64,000 bases of DNA from Candidatus Gemmiger faecavium (GTDB lineage: Bacteria; Bacillota; Clostridia; Oscillospirales; Ruminococcaceae): positions 1-64,000 of the forward strand of contig DXFO01000038.1 of NCBI GenBank assembly GCA_019114415.1, read 5' to 3'. This document shows, piece by piece, positions 7,557 through 16,251 of this stretch. The notes beneath the pieces are model-generated. The model did not search any database, was not told where the DNA came from, and worked only from the letters and a program-made list of their open reading frames with translations. The position numbers and the translations under genes were made by a program. Every line of letters begins with the position of its first letter. The first letter of the stretch is position 1.

Positions 7557-9335
7557 ATGGATTGTTTTCAGTACCCGCTGGACACCGAACAGCTTTTGCG
7601 CAAAAAGCGCCGCATCCGCCGCGAGCTGACGGCGCAGAACCCGCATCCGCTCAAAAAGAAAATTGCGATCCTCGGCGGGTCCACCATAAACGAAGTGGCG
7701 GACCAGTTGGGGCTTTTTTTGCTGCAGTACGGTATCGAGGCTGAATTCTATCAGTCGGAGTACGGCCAGTACTGGCAGGATGCCATGTTCGGATCTCCGG
7801 AACTGGATGAATTTGCGCCCGACGTCATCTATATTCATACGACCTGGCGCAACATCACCCAGTTTCCCACCACGAAGAACACCCCGCAGGAAATCAACGA
7901 CATGCTGGACGGGGAGTACGCGCACTTTGAGACGATGTGGCATGCCATCGCCGAAAAGTTCCATTGCCCGGTGATCCAGAATAACTTTGATCGTCCCAAC
8001 TACCGCCTGATGGGCAACCGGGACATCTACGATCCCTGCGGACGCAGCAATTTTATTTCCCGTCTCAATCAGAAGTTCTATCAGTATGCCGCCGAGCATC
8101 AGGACTTCTATATCAACGACATCGACTACCTTTCGGCAGACTACGGCCTGACTGCCTGGGGCGATGCCTTCTACTGGCATATGTACAAGTATGCCATGTG
8201 CCTTGACGCCATCCCGTCTTTGGCCAACAGCATCGCCAACATCATCAAGTCGATTTACGGCAAGAACAAGAAAGCCCTCGTCCTCGACCTGGACAACACC
8301 CTGTGGGGCGGCGTTGTGGGCGACGACGGCGTGGACGGCATTGCCATTGGCCCGGAAGTTCCCGAAGGGCAGGTCTATGCCGAGTTCCAGAGCTACTGCA
8401 AGGCGCTGCGTTCCATCGGCGTGATTCTGGCAGTGGACTCCAAAAACGATGAAGCCAACGCTCTGGCCGGTCTTAACCACCCGGACGGCGTTCTGCGCCC
8501 GGATGATTTTGTCTCCATCAAGGCAAACTGGGACAACAAGGATCTGAACCTGAACCGCATCGCTCAGGAGCTTTCCCTGGGTGTGGACAGCTTTGTCTTT
8601 GCCGATGACAACCCCGCCGAACGTGCCATCGTTTCGGCGCAGATCCCCGGCGTTGCGGTGCCGCCGCTGGACGGAGCAGAAAACTATATCAAAATGCTGG
8701 ATCACGGCGGTTATTTTGAGGTCACAGCCCTCTCCGGCGAGGATCTGAAAAAGACCGAGCTGTACCATGCCAATGCCCAGCGCCGCAAGGCTGAGGCCGC
8801 CTTCACCGACTATGCGGATTATCTGCGAAGCCTGGAAATGAAGGCCACCATCCGCAACTTTGAGAATATTTACATCCAGCGCATTGCTCAGCTCACCAAC
8901 AAGTCCAATCAGTTCAACCTGACCACCTTGCGCTGTTCCGAAGATGATATCCGCGCCATGGCGGAAAATCCCGCCTGGCTGTGCCTGTACGGCAAACTGG
9001 TGGACAAGTTCGGCGACAACGGCGTGGTCACGGTGGTTGCCGGCGAACAGCAGGAGGACACGCTCCATCTGCGTCTGTGGCTGATGAGCTGCCGCGTCCT
9101 CAAGCGGGGGATGGAAGACGCCATGATGGACTGCCTGGTCCGGGATGCCGCTGCACGCGGCGTTGCCAAGGTGGTGGGATATTATTATCCCACGGCCAAG
9201 AATGCCATGGTAAAAGATTTCTACGAGCAGATGGGCTTTACCCGGACTTCCGCTGACGAGGCCGGCAACACCACCTGGGAGCTGACCGTGGCCGATTACG
9301 CGGAAAAGCATCCGCAAATGGAGATCGAACGCTGA
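7557..9335 (+). CDS. HAD-IIIC / FkbH-like protein
   Basis: A 592-residue three-part protein. Residues 1-230 resemble an SGNH-like N-terminal region (AILGGSTINEVA). A HAD phosphatase-like domain follows with DLDNTLWGG (Asp244 and Asp246). The C-terminal third is GNAT-like (about 450-580, with QRIAQLTNKSNQFN). Characterised FkbH proteins take 1,3-bisphosphoglycerate and load a glyceryl group onto an acyl carrier protein. It is followed after 23 bases by an SGNH-like gene and then a MBOAT acyltransferase, so an acyl-donor role for surface O-acylation is inferred. No ACP gene is adjacent, which is unusual. Confidence 0.87.
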   Translation: MDCFQYPLDTEQLLRKKRRIRRELTAQNPHPLKKKIAILGGSTINEVADQLGLFLLQYGIEAEFYQSEYGQYWQDAMFGSPELDEFAPDVIYIHTTWRNITQFPTTKNTPQEINDMLDGEYAHFETMWHAIAEKFHCPVIQNNFDRPNYRLMGNRDIYDPCGRSNFISRLNQKFYQYAAEHQDFYINDIDYLSADYGLTAWGDAFYWHMYKYAMCLDAIPSLANSIANIIKSIYGKNKKALVLDLDNTLWGGVVGDDGVDGIAIGPEVPEGQVYAEFQSYCKALRSIGVILAVDSKNDEANALAGLNHPDGVLRPDDFVSIKANWDNKDLNLNRIAQELSLGVDSFVFADDNPAERAIVSAQIPGVAVPPLDGAENYIKMLDHGGYFEVTALSGEDLKKTELYHANAQRRKAEAAFTDYADYLRSLEMKATIRNFENIYIQRIAQLTNKSNQFNLTTLRCSEDDIRAMAENPAWLCLYGKLVDKFGDNGVVTVVAGEQQEDTLHLRLWLMSCRVLKRGMEDAMMDCLVRDAAARGVAKVVGYYYPTAKNAMVKDFYEQMGFTRTSADEAGNTTWELTVADYAEKHPQMEIER

Positions 9336-9358
9336 TTTTACCCGAAGGGAGATTGCCC

Positions 9359-10453
9359 ATGAAGTCCAAAGCACAGCCCGCCCGCTGGGGCGGCCGTTTG
9401 GGAAAAGCTGTCGCTTTTGCCGCCATCACGGTGGCATTGTGTCTTGCGTTCAACTTCCTGCTGGTGGACGATGTGCATTCTTACTCGCGGGTCATGCTTG
9501 ACGAGCTGTATGCTCAAAGCGGACAGATCGATACGCTGTTTCTGGGAGCTTCCCACTGTTACCGGAGTTTTGACCCTGCCGTTGTAGACGAGGAACTGGG
9601 GACGCACAGCTTCAATGCCGGAACTTCCCAGCAGCTTCCGGACGGTTCCTATTATCTTCTTCTGGAAGCCGCAGAGCACAACGATCTGGATACCGTATAT
9701 CTGGAAATGTTCTACACCGGCTATAACCAGCAGAAGTCCAGCGACGTTCCGCTTGCCTGTTATCTGCTTACCGATTATATGCCGGCCACCTCCTTCAACC
9801 GGTATGAGTACCTGTGGGAGATGGGTGGTCCGGCCGCCTTTGCGGACCTGATTTTCCCGGCACGGCATACCATCGCAAGCCCGGACGAGATCCCCGAACT
9901 GTGGATCGCAAAGCTGACCGATGGCTATGAGGTAGGCAACTACAAATATGTGACCTACCCTAACGAGGAAGAGTACCGGGGCAACGGTTTTGTGTATACC
10001 TACGGCGTCACGCCATACGGGTACGGTCCCATTTTGGAGGTCGATCCTCAGGCTCCGATGTCTGATTTCGGGCTTACTTACCTCGAGCGAATCACCGAAT
10101 TCTGCGCGGAAAATGAGATCCGGCTGGTACTTGTGACGGCTCCGGTTCCGAATGCTTTCTGCGCAAATACCGCCAATTATCAGGCATATCTATCCGCCGT
10201 GCAGGACTATGCTGATGCCCACGGGCTTGAATTCTGGGATTTCACGCTTTATCGCGATGCGGAAAACATTAATATGGACGTGGATGCTTTTGCCGATGCC
10301 CACCACTTGAACGGGGAAGGCGCCGAGCGTTTTACGCCTGTCTTTTGCGATGTTGTCAAGGCCAGAGAGAACGGCGTTCCTGTGGAAGAACTGTTCTTTG
10401 GTTCTCTGGAGGAAAAGCTGGCATCTGCACCGGACGGTACCTACGGTCTGTAA
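9359..10453 (+). CDS. membrane-anchored SGNH/DltD-like protein
   Basis: A 364-residue protein with one N-terminal membrane anchor (about residues 18-38) and an extracytoplasmic domain. It has an SGNH block I variant, LGASHCYRS (Ser65), and a terminal DAHHLN block (Asp313, His316), so a Ser-Asp-His arrangement is possible. Proteins of this layout (DltD, AlgX/AlgJ-like) partner MBOAT acyltransferases and pass acyl groups to a cell-envelope polymer. ATG 9359 is preferred over TTG 9353 because of spacing from GAAGGGAG. The exact acceptor is unknown. Confidence 0.75.
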   Translation: MKSKAQPARWGGRLGKAVAFAAITVALCLAFNFLLVDDVHSYSRVMLDELYAQSGQIDTLFLGASHCYRSFDPAVVDEELGTHSFNAGTSQQLPDGSYYLLLEAAEHNDLDTVYLEMFYTGYNQQKSSDVPLACYLLTDYMPATSFNRYEYLWEMGGPAAFADLIFPARHTIASPDEIPELWIAKLTDGYEVGNYKYVTYPNEEEYRGNGFVYTYGVTPYGYGPILEVDPQAPMSDFGLTYLERITEFCAENEIRLVLVTAPVPNAFCANTANYQAYLSAVQDYADAHGLEFWDFTLYRDAENINMDVDAFADAHHLNGEGAERFTPVFCDVVKARENGVPVEELFFGSLEEKLASAPDGTYGL

Positions 10454-10589
10454 GGGGTAACGTCAGAAAACGCGAACCATATCCGGCAACAATTTTGCGG
10501 AAGCTGCTTTATAAACAAAAGCTGCTGTGTCCGCTTTGCGTTCAGAACTTTGCGGCTTTGTATGGAATCGCGCAGAATAGGGGAGCTCT

Positions 10590-12068
10590 ATGTTTTCAGT
10601 CAACGCGCCTGGATTTTTTGTCTTAATGGCGGTCCTTTTGCTGATCTGGTATCGGCTGCCGGCTTCCAAACGCTGGTATGCCATGCTCAGCGCAGGGATC
10701 GTGTTTTACCTGTCGCTGGATATTCCCGGCTTTTTCGTACTGCTTGTTTCAGCGCTGGTCGTCTGGTTCTGCGCAAGGCGTGCAGGGCCGAAGGCCCCCG
10801 GTAACTCTCAGTTGTGGTTCGGTTTGGGCCTTGCCGCTGCGCTGGGACCGCTGCTTTTGCTGAAATATTACGCCATGATGGCCGGGACCATCAACGGCCT
10901 GTTTGGGTTCCGGCTTTGGAGTGGAAGCCTTCTTCAGCCTCTTGGCCTTGCATATTACAGTCTGCAGCTGACCGGTTATCTGCTGGATGTCCGCCGCGGA
11001 GACATAGAAGCAGAACCCCGGTTTGCCAGGCTCTTTTGCTACGCATCCTTTTTTCTTTCCATCACGCAGGGGCCTTTCAATCGCTATCACGACCTGATGC
11101 CCCGTCTGGATGCAACACCGGATTTTGACGTAAGCCGCCTGCAGTACGGTGCTATGCGCTGTGCCTGGGGTTATTTCAAGAAATACGCCATCGCTGAGCG
11201 GGCGGCCACCGTTGTGGACACCGCCTTTTCCCGGCCCGCAGACATGGATATCTCTCAGTTGATTTTCGGCGTCGTGGTGTTCGCGTTCCAGCTCTACGCA
11301 GACTTTTCCGGATACACTGATATTGTGTTGGGCGCCGGAGAAATGCTGGGTTTGAAACTGCCCGAAAACTTCCGGCAGCCCTATTTTGCCTCCGCCATCG
11401 GCGAGTTTTGGGAACGCTGGCACATTTCTCTGTCCTCCTGGCTGCGGGATTATATCTTTGAACCGCTGGCATGGAACGGCTGGTTTGCACGTCTGCCGGT
11501 TGTGGGCAGGTTCTTCACCAAGCCGCCGGTCAACATCAGTCTGCTGCTGACTTTTCTGGTCAGTGGATTCTGGCACGGGGCGGCCTGGACCTATGTTGTC
11601 TGGGGTCTGCTGAACGGTGCCTATCAGGTCGTCAGCGGTTTGACCCGGCGCTGGCGCAAAAAGACCTGGAAGCGTCTCAAAGTTCCTGCCAAAAGCAAGG
11701 CACACCATGTGTTCCGTGTGGTGTTCGTGTTTGTATTCATCTGTATCGGATATGTCTTTTTCCGGGCGGAGAGCCTTGGCGCGGCCCTCAACTACTTTGC
11801 CTGTATGGGGGCGCGGGTGGAATTCACGGTGTTCTCCCGTTATTGGGAACTGGGGATTTCCAGCCGCCTGGATCTGCTTTTGCTCCTTGCCGGCATTGCG
11901 GCCCTTATCGCCGTCGACGTTCTGCATGAACGCGGCTGGCAGATCCGCAAAAAGATCCTTTCCAGTCCGCTTCCCGTACGCTGGTGCATTTATGAATGCG
12001 CGATCTTCGCTTTCCTGCTCATGGGACGTTTCTTGTCGGAAGGTTCTTTCCTGTACGCCCGCTTCTGA
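10590..12068 (+). CDS. MBOAT family O-acyltransferase (DltB/AlgI-like)
   Basis: A 492-residue polytopic membrane protein. MBOAT hallmarks are clear: YADFSGYTDI, the amphipathic WERWHISLSSWLRDY segment, and GFWHGAAW with the catalytic His at about 329. Family members move an acyl group from a cytoplasmic carrier across the membrane onto an external polymer. It follows the SGNH-like gene after 136 bases that hold no ORF of note. A strong terminator follows. The set FkbH, SGNH, MBOAT suggests glyceryl- or acyl-decoration of a surface glycan or teichoic acid. Confidence 0.9.
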   Translation: MFSVNAPGFFVLMAVLLLIWYRLPASKRWYAMLSAGIVFYLSLDIPGFFVLLVSALVVWFCARRAGPKAPGNSQLWFGLGLAAALGPLLLLKYYAMMAGTINGLFGFRLWSGSLLQPLGLAYYSLQLTGYLLDVRRGDIEAEPRFARLFCYASFFLSITQGPFNRYHDLMPRLDATPDFDVSRLQYGAMRCAWGYFKKYAIAERAATVVDTAFSRPADMDISQLIFGVVVFAFQLYADFSGYTDIVLGAGEMLGLKLPENFRQPYFASAIGEFWERWHISLSSWLRDYIFEPLAWNGWFARLPVVGRFFTKPPVNISLLLTFLVSGFWHGAAWTYVVWGLLNGAYQVVSGLTRRWRKKTWKRLKVPAKSKAHHVFRVVFVFVFICIGYVFFRAESLGAALNYFACMGARVEFTVFSRYWELGISSRLDLLLLLAGIAALIAVDVLHERGWQIRKKILSSPLPVRWCIYECAIFAFLLMGRFLSEGSFLYARF

Positions 12069-12098
12069 GATATCCCAAGCACACAATCTAATCTAATC

Positions 12099-12139
12099 GG
12101 CTCCCTGCCATGCAGTTTTGCACGGCAGGGAGCCTTTTT
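12099..12139 (+). terminator. terminator of the FkbH-SGNH-MBOAT operon
   Basis: An 11-bp perfect stem (GGCTCCCTGCC / GGCAGGGAGCC) followed by five T residues, 30 bases after the MBOAT stop. Confidence 0.92.
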
Positions 12140-12163
12140 GCTGCCCGCCGCCAGGACAGGCAG

Positions 12164-12192
12164 TTCTATCTTTCCCGCAGTGGACATACAGT
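12164..12192 (+). promoter_or_regulatory. candidate sigma-E promoter of spoIIIA
   Basis: CATACAGT at 12185-12192 fits the sigma-E -10 consensus (CATACANT). A weaker TTCTATC lies 14 bases upstream. No good sigma-A promoter is visible between the preceding terminator and spoIIIAA. In Bacillus subtilis spoIIIA is under sigma-E control, so the match is expected from the family. Confidence 0.5.
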
Positions 12193-12224
12193 GTTGGTGT
12201 AAACCCCAATGCGAGGTGAGAACA

Positions 12225-13112
12225 ATGGACGAGTATTATACTCTGATCAAAAAGCTTCCGGAGCCTTTCCGGACCGAGTTGTCCGGGCTCAATACCCAGA
12301 TCGCCCCTTTTGTTCAGGAGATCCGCCTGCGTGCGGGACAACCTGTCATGTTCACCATGAAAGGGAAACTGTCTCCCTGCATCAAATATCTGCCCCGGGC
12401 AGGGCATTGCCAGCGTGTGCCGCAGGAGTCGATCCAGGCCTGCTTTCTGGCTCTTTGCCGCCACTCCGCCTATGCGTATGAGGAGGAACTGTCCCAGGGG
12501 TTCTTTACCATTCCCGGAGGCAGCCGTGTGGGGGTGGCAGGTACCAAGGGCGCCTCCGGCTTTGCAGTAGTAACATCTCTCAACCTGCGTGTTGCACGCT
12601 GGATCACCTGTGAGATCCCGCCCCAGGTACTGCGGCCGCTTTCCGCTTTGTCGGGGGGAATCCTGGTGGCCGGGGTCCCGGGCAGCGGAAAAACTACGTT
12701 TCTGCGCAGCATGATCCAGTATCTGAGCCAGAGCGACCGTGTTTTCTGCGTTGTGGATGAGCGGGGAGAACTGCTGTGGGGCAGTTCCGAAGGGCTGCCC
12801 AAAGATCGCAACATCGCGTGTGACGTTTACACCCAGCACCGCAAATCCCAGGCCATCTGCATGGCCCTGCGCTGCATGAATCCCCAGGCTATCATCTGCG
12901 ATGAGCTTGGCACGGAGGACGATGCCGCCGCACTGGAAGCTGGTTTGGCGTCCGGGGTTGTGTTTCTGGCATCGGTCCACTGCGACCGCATGGAAAACCT
13001 GGAGAAAAAGCCTCAGCTGGCCCGGCTGCTGCACACGGGGGCGTTTGACACAGCGGTCTTTCTGGACGGGCGTTCCCACCCCGGCGTAGTGGAACGGGTG
13101 GTGCAGCTGTGA
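12225..13112 (+). CDS. spoIIIAA: stage III sporulation protein AA (ATPase)
   Basis: The ATPase of the SpoIIIA-SpoIIQ channel that links mother cell and forespore. It is 295 residues, with a Walker A motif GVPGSGKTT at about 150-158 and a Walker B-like ICDELG further on, in the secretion-ATPase fold. ATG 12225 behind GAGGTGAG is chosen; the longer ORF-track version would begin inside the preceding terminator. It heads an eight-gene operon with overlapping or closely spaced genes. Confidence 0.93.
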   Translation: MDEYYTLIKKLPEPFRTELSGLNTQIAPFVQEIRLRAGQPVMFTMKGKLSPCIKYLPRAGHCQRVPQESIQACFLALCRHSAYAYEEELSQGFFTIPGGSRVGVAGTKGASGFAVVTSLNLRVARWITCEIPPQVLRPLSALSGGILVAGVPGSGKTTFLRSMIQYLSQSDRVFCVVDERGELLWGSSEGLPKDRNIACDVYTQHRKSQAICMALRCMNPQAIICDELGTEDDAAALEAGLASGVVFLASVHCDRMENLEKKPQLARLLHTGAFDTAVFLDGRSHPGVVERVVQL

Positions 13113-13582
13113 CGGCCGTGCTGTGTCTGACTGGCGGTATACTTCTGGTGGTATGCGGAGCGGGAGTCGGTTTTGTACTGGCGCAGGCAGAGCGGGAAAA
13201 GTGGCGCAGCGCCCATGCTTTTTCCCGGCTGCTTCAATACGCGGAGGACTCCATCCGGTATAAAGCTGTCCCTGCCGAAGAAGTGCTGCGCGCCGCTGCG
13301 GCTTATCCCGAATTTGCCCGTCTTGGGCTTGGCAGCTGTTCACGCTTTGGAGAGCTTGCGGTGCCGCGGTCTTTCGGTGACGCCATGGGCAGGGAACTGC
13401 GGGACAATCTGTTCTCTCTGGAAGCCTGCGGCCGGGAATCCGCCTGCAAAACGATAGAAGGTATGATCCTTCTGTGCCGCTCTCGAGAAGATATTCTAGA
13501 ACAGAACGCTCAAAATGTTATGCGGCTGTATCCCAGGCTGGGCGGCTGCATTGGCGCATTGGCAGCGATCCTGCTGATATGA
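13109..13582 (+). CDS. spoIIIAB: stage III sporulation protein AB
   Basis: A 157-residue protein with an N-terminal membrane helix (about 2-24) and a mostly helical cytosolic part resembling GspF-type platform proteins. A second hydrophobic stretch closes the protein. Its GTG start overlaps the spoIIIAA stop by four bases (GTGA), indicating translational coupling. Identity rests on size, topology and its place between AA and AC. Confidence 0.88.
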   Translation: MTAVLCLTGGILLVVCGAGVGFVLAQAEREKWRSAHAFSRLLQYAEDSIRYKAVPAEEVLRAAAAYPEFARLGLGSCSRFGELAVPRSFGDAMGRELRDNLFSLEACGRESACKTIEGMILLCRSREDILEQNAQNVMRLYPRLGGCIGALAAILLI

Positions 13583-13608
13583 CCATAAAAGAATAGGAGC
13601 GGCCGGTT

Positions 13609-13803
13609 ATGGACATTGATCTGGTGTTTAAGATCGCCGCCACGGGGATTATTGTGGCTGTGCTCAATCAGCTTCTGATCCGGTCCGGACGGGAGGATCA
13701 GGCCATGATGACCACCCTGGCCGGATTGATCGTTGTGCTGACAATGTTGGTGGGGCAGATCAGCGATCTGTTCGTCCTCATCAAGGCACTGTTTGATCTG
13801 TAA
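13609..13803 (+). CDS. spoIIIAC: stage III sporulation protein AC
   Basis: A 64-residue protein with two membrane helices, matching the small SpoIIIAC subunit in size. The FKIAATGIIVAVLNQLL segment is typical. It follows AB after 26 bases with its own GGAGCGG ribosome site. Confidence 0.92.
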   Translation: MDIDLVFKIAATGIIVAVLNQLLIRSGREDQAMMTTLAGLIVVLTMLVGQISDLFVLIKALFDL

Positions 13804-13823
13804 GATTACTGCGATGGTTTGTT

Positions 13824-14204
13824 ATGTTGATCATAAAAGTTGCCTCACTGGCGCTTGTGACCTGCTCGATCACGCTGGTTTTGAAAAAAGAACAGCCCGC
13901 ATACGCGTTTTTGGCATCCACCTGCGGCGCCGTCTGCCTTATGCTTCTGGCGGCGGAACACATAACGCCGCTGCTGGACTGGATACATACCCTGTCGGAT
14001 TACGGCATCGCCGAAAATGCTTCGTATCTTCTTCAGGTGCTGGGCATTGCATTGGTCGCGCAATTTGCTGCGGACCTCTGCCGGGAAGCGGGGCTGTCGG
14101 CGGCCGCATCCGCGGTCGACCTGTGCGGGCGGCTGCTGGCACTGATGCAGGCGGTTCCGATGCTGCAAAGCCTGTTATCCTCTTTTTCTGGCTTCTTGCA
14201 ATAA
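13824..14204 (+). CDS. spoIIIAD: stage III sporulation protein AD
   Basis: A 126-residue protein with four predicted membrane segments, the expected SpoIIIAD topology. It follows AC after 20 bases. Its TAA stop shares bases with the ATG of spoIIIAE (TAATG). Confidence 0.9.
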   Translation: MLIIKVASLALVTCSITLVLKKEQPAYAFLASTCGAVCLMLLAAEHITPLLDWIHTLSDYGIAENASYLLQVLGIALVAQFAADLCREAGLSAAASAVDLCGRLLALMQAVPMLQSLLSSFSGFLQ

Positions 14205-15235
14205 TGACCGCGCTGGTATTGCTGGCCCCTACGGCCCATGCCGCAGAGATTCCGGACACCGCGCAGGATATTCTGGAAGAAAGCGGACTGGATGGCAGCG
14301 AGACCGGGCAGGACTGGGAATTTGGCGATATTCTGGACAGCGCCGCCGGCCTTTTCCGCAACGAATCCGGCAAACCTCTGCGTTTTGCCGCCCAGGCTTT
14401 ATTCTATCTTTCCATTGCCTGCGGTGTCGGACTTGTGGCACAGGGCGGAGCATGGAAAAAGTGTATCGACGCGGTTTCCGTTTTGGGATTTGGAGCGCTG
14501 GGGCTTTCTGCCATGATGGATCTGATCGGCCGCGTCGGCAATACAGCGGCGGAAAGCCAGACTTACCTGGTAGGGTTCATCCCAGTATATTCCGCCGTTT
14601 TGTCCCTGTGCGGACAGACAACGGGTGCTGCGGTGTACAGCGGCATGTTTTTTTCCATGTCGACTTTTTTATCCATGGCCATTGAGAAGTTCCTTTTGCC
14701 CGTCATGCAGATTTATTTCTGCTTTTCCGTATCCGCGGCACTGTGGGGGAACCCCGGAATCGAGGACGCCGCAAAACTGTTCTCCCGCTGTATGTCCTGG
14801 CTGCTCAAAGGCTGCGGGACGCTGTTCTCCTTTGTGCTGGGATTGCAGGGGATTCTGGCCGGCAACAGTGACTCCGCCGCACTGCGCATCGGGAAAAGCG
14901 TTCTGTCGGGAGCTCTGCCTGTTGTAGGAGACGCCGCGGCCGCCGCGTTGGAAAGCACCGTGGCGACGGTGCGCCTGCTCAAAGGCTCGCTTGCCCTGGC
15001 GGCAGTCATCGTTCTGGCTGCGTCTTTTTTACCAGTATTGCTGCACTGTACACTCTACTTTCTGGCCTTTTCTGTCTCCGGCATTCTGGCGTCAGCCAGC
15101 GGGCAGCGGCAATGCGGTCAGCTCTGCCGGTTGTTTGCCGACGGCACCCGCCTGTGCGGCTCACTCCTGACACTGTACTTTTTTATGGTTCTGCTCTCTA
15201 CGCTTCTGCTTTTACTTTTGGGAAACGGGGGATGA
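14204..15235 (+). CDS. spoIIIAE: stage III sporulation protein AE
   Basis: A polytopic membrane protein of the engulfment channel. The ORF track opens this frame at 13793, but the first 137 codons are only the overprinted frame of spoIIIAD. The ATG at 14204, coupled to the AD stop as TAATG, is the only standard start near the family's N terminus and gives 343 residues. It leaves a short hydrophobic leader ending AHA-AEIPD, like a signal peptide without its usual positive charges. Multiple hydrophobic helices follow from about residue 60 to the end. Confidence 0.88.
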   Translation: MTALVLLAPTAHAAEIPDTAQDILEESGLDGSETGQDWEFGDILDSAAGLFRNESGKPLRFAAQALFYLSIACGVGLVAQGGAWKKCIDAVSVLGFGALGLSAMMDLIGRVGNTAAESQTYLVGFIPVYSAVLSLCGQTTGAAVYSGMFFSMSTFLSMAIEKFLLPVMQIYFCFSVSAALWGNPGIEDAAKLFSRCMSWLLKGCGTLFSFVLGLQGILAGNSDSAALRIGKSVLSGALPVVGDAAAAALESTVATVRLLKGSLALAAVIVLAASFLPVLLHCTLYFLAFSVSGILASASGQRQCGQLCRLFADGTRLCGSLLTLYFFMVLLSTLLLLLLGNGG

Positions 15236-15238
15236 TGT

Positions 15239-15670
15239 GTGGATACCCTGAAAAACCTTGCCCTGGGCATATGCATCCTATGTGCAGCCGGGGGCGTGAT
15301 TCAAATATTTTGGCCGGACAATTCCTACAAACCGGTCATAAATACCGTTTTAGTGCTGTATATTATAACGTCGGTGCTTCAAATGCGCGGTGTCGGAACG
15401 TGGCAGGTTCCCGAGCTGAACTGGCAAGACCCAAACAGCGACAATACGGATTACAGAGAATATGCCGCTCAGCTCGCCCAGGAAGCGTCGGTGCAGGCTT
15501 TGCAGGATATCTTGCAGGAACAGGACATTGATGCCCGGATCGAACTGCAGGACGATGTCTGCCGGGTATATCTGCCGGACGGCACTGACGCGCAGCAAGC
15601 TGAACGCATCCTGGAAGAAAACAGCGGCACTATGCCTTACGAAATCGTCGAGGGAGGTGAGGAGCCGTGA
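15239..15670 (+). CDS. spoIIIAF: stage III sporulation protein AF
   Basis: A 143-residue protein with two N-terminal membrane helices (about 5-22 and 32-50) and a soluble C-terminal domain, matching SpoIIIAF. It starts at GTG 15239, three bases after the AE stop. The end overlaps the next start by four bases (GTGA). Confidence 0.88.
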   Translation: MDTLKNLALGICILCAAGGVIQIFWPDNSYKPVINTVLVLYIITSVLQMRGVGTWQVPELNWQDPNSDNTDYREYAAQLAQEASVQALQDILQEQDIDARIELQDDVCRVYLPDGTDAQQAERILEENSGTMPYEIVEGGEEP

Positions 15671-16200
15671 TTTCTTCGCTATGCAAGACGCTGCGGGAGA
15701 GATTGGGCGGCGACAAACGGCTGCTCAACTGGATCGTTCTTGCCGGTATTGCGGGGATGGTGCTCATTGCGCTCTCGGAATGGCTGCCCGATCCGCAGAC
15801 AGAAGCAGTCACCGAGCAAGAGGAGCCCACTGCGTCTACCGTATCCGATTATGAGGCAGATCTGGAACAGCGCCTGGAAGCGCTGATCTGCCAGGTGGAG
15901 GGAGCGGGGGAGGCTCGTGTGATGGTCACTCTGTCCACATCGGAGTATATCGTTTATGCCACGGACAGCGAGACTCATGCCGACGGAAGCAGCCGCCAGG
16001 AGCACCTGCTTCTGGATGAAGAGGCAGCGGAGCCGGCGCTTGTAGAAACGACCCGGACACCGGAGATACAGGGCGTCGCCGTACTGTGTACCGGCGCAGA
16101 AAGTCCCGATGTCCAGGCCAAAGTCACACAAATCGTACAGGTCCTGACCGGGATCGGTGCCAACCGCATCACGGTGGAACGCATGGCACAGCAGGGATGA
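15667..16200 (+). CDS. spoIIIAG: stage III sporulation protein AG
   Basis: A 177-residue protein with one membrane helix (about 22-39) and an extracytoplasmic domain. SpoIIIAG forms a large ring in the intermembrane space. The segment GAGEARVMVTLSTSEYIVYA is typical of the family. It starts at GTG 15667, translationally coupled to AF. The C-terminal part has the ring-building motif pattern VQVLTGIGANRITV. Confidence 0.92.
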   Translation: MISSLCKTLRERLGGDKRLLNWIVLAGIAGMVLIALSEWLPDPQTEAVTEQEEPTASTVSDYEADLEQRLEALICQVEGAGEARVMVTLSTSEYIVYATDSETHADGSSRQEHLLLDEEAAEPALVETTRTPEIQGVAVLCTGAESPDVQAKVTQIVQVLTGIGANRITVERMAQQG

Positions 16201-16251
16201 CTCTGCCGCGCCGGAAGCCATTGATCTTACTGACATAAGGAGGAAACCGTT

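Noticed and set aside
7521-9374. 617-aa minus ORF over the FkbH-like gene
   Set aside because: Shadow of the gene with the HAD motif DLDNT.
10454-10589. Hidden acyl carrier protein between the SGNH and MBOAT genes
   Set aside because: The gap is 136 bases, too short for an ACP of about 80 residues, and no DSL-type phosphopantetheine motif is present in any frame.
13793-14203. N-terminal 137 codons of the ORF-track version of spoIIIAE
   Set aside because: They are the overlapping frame of spoIIIAD, unlike any SpoIIIAE N terminus.
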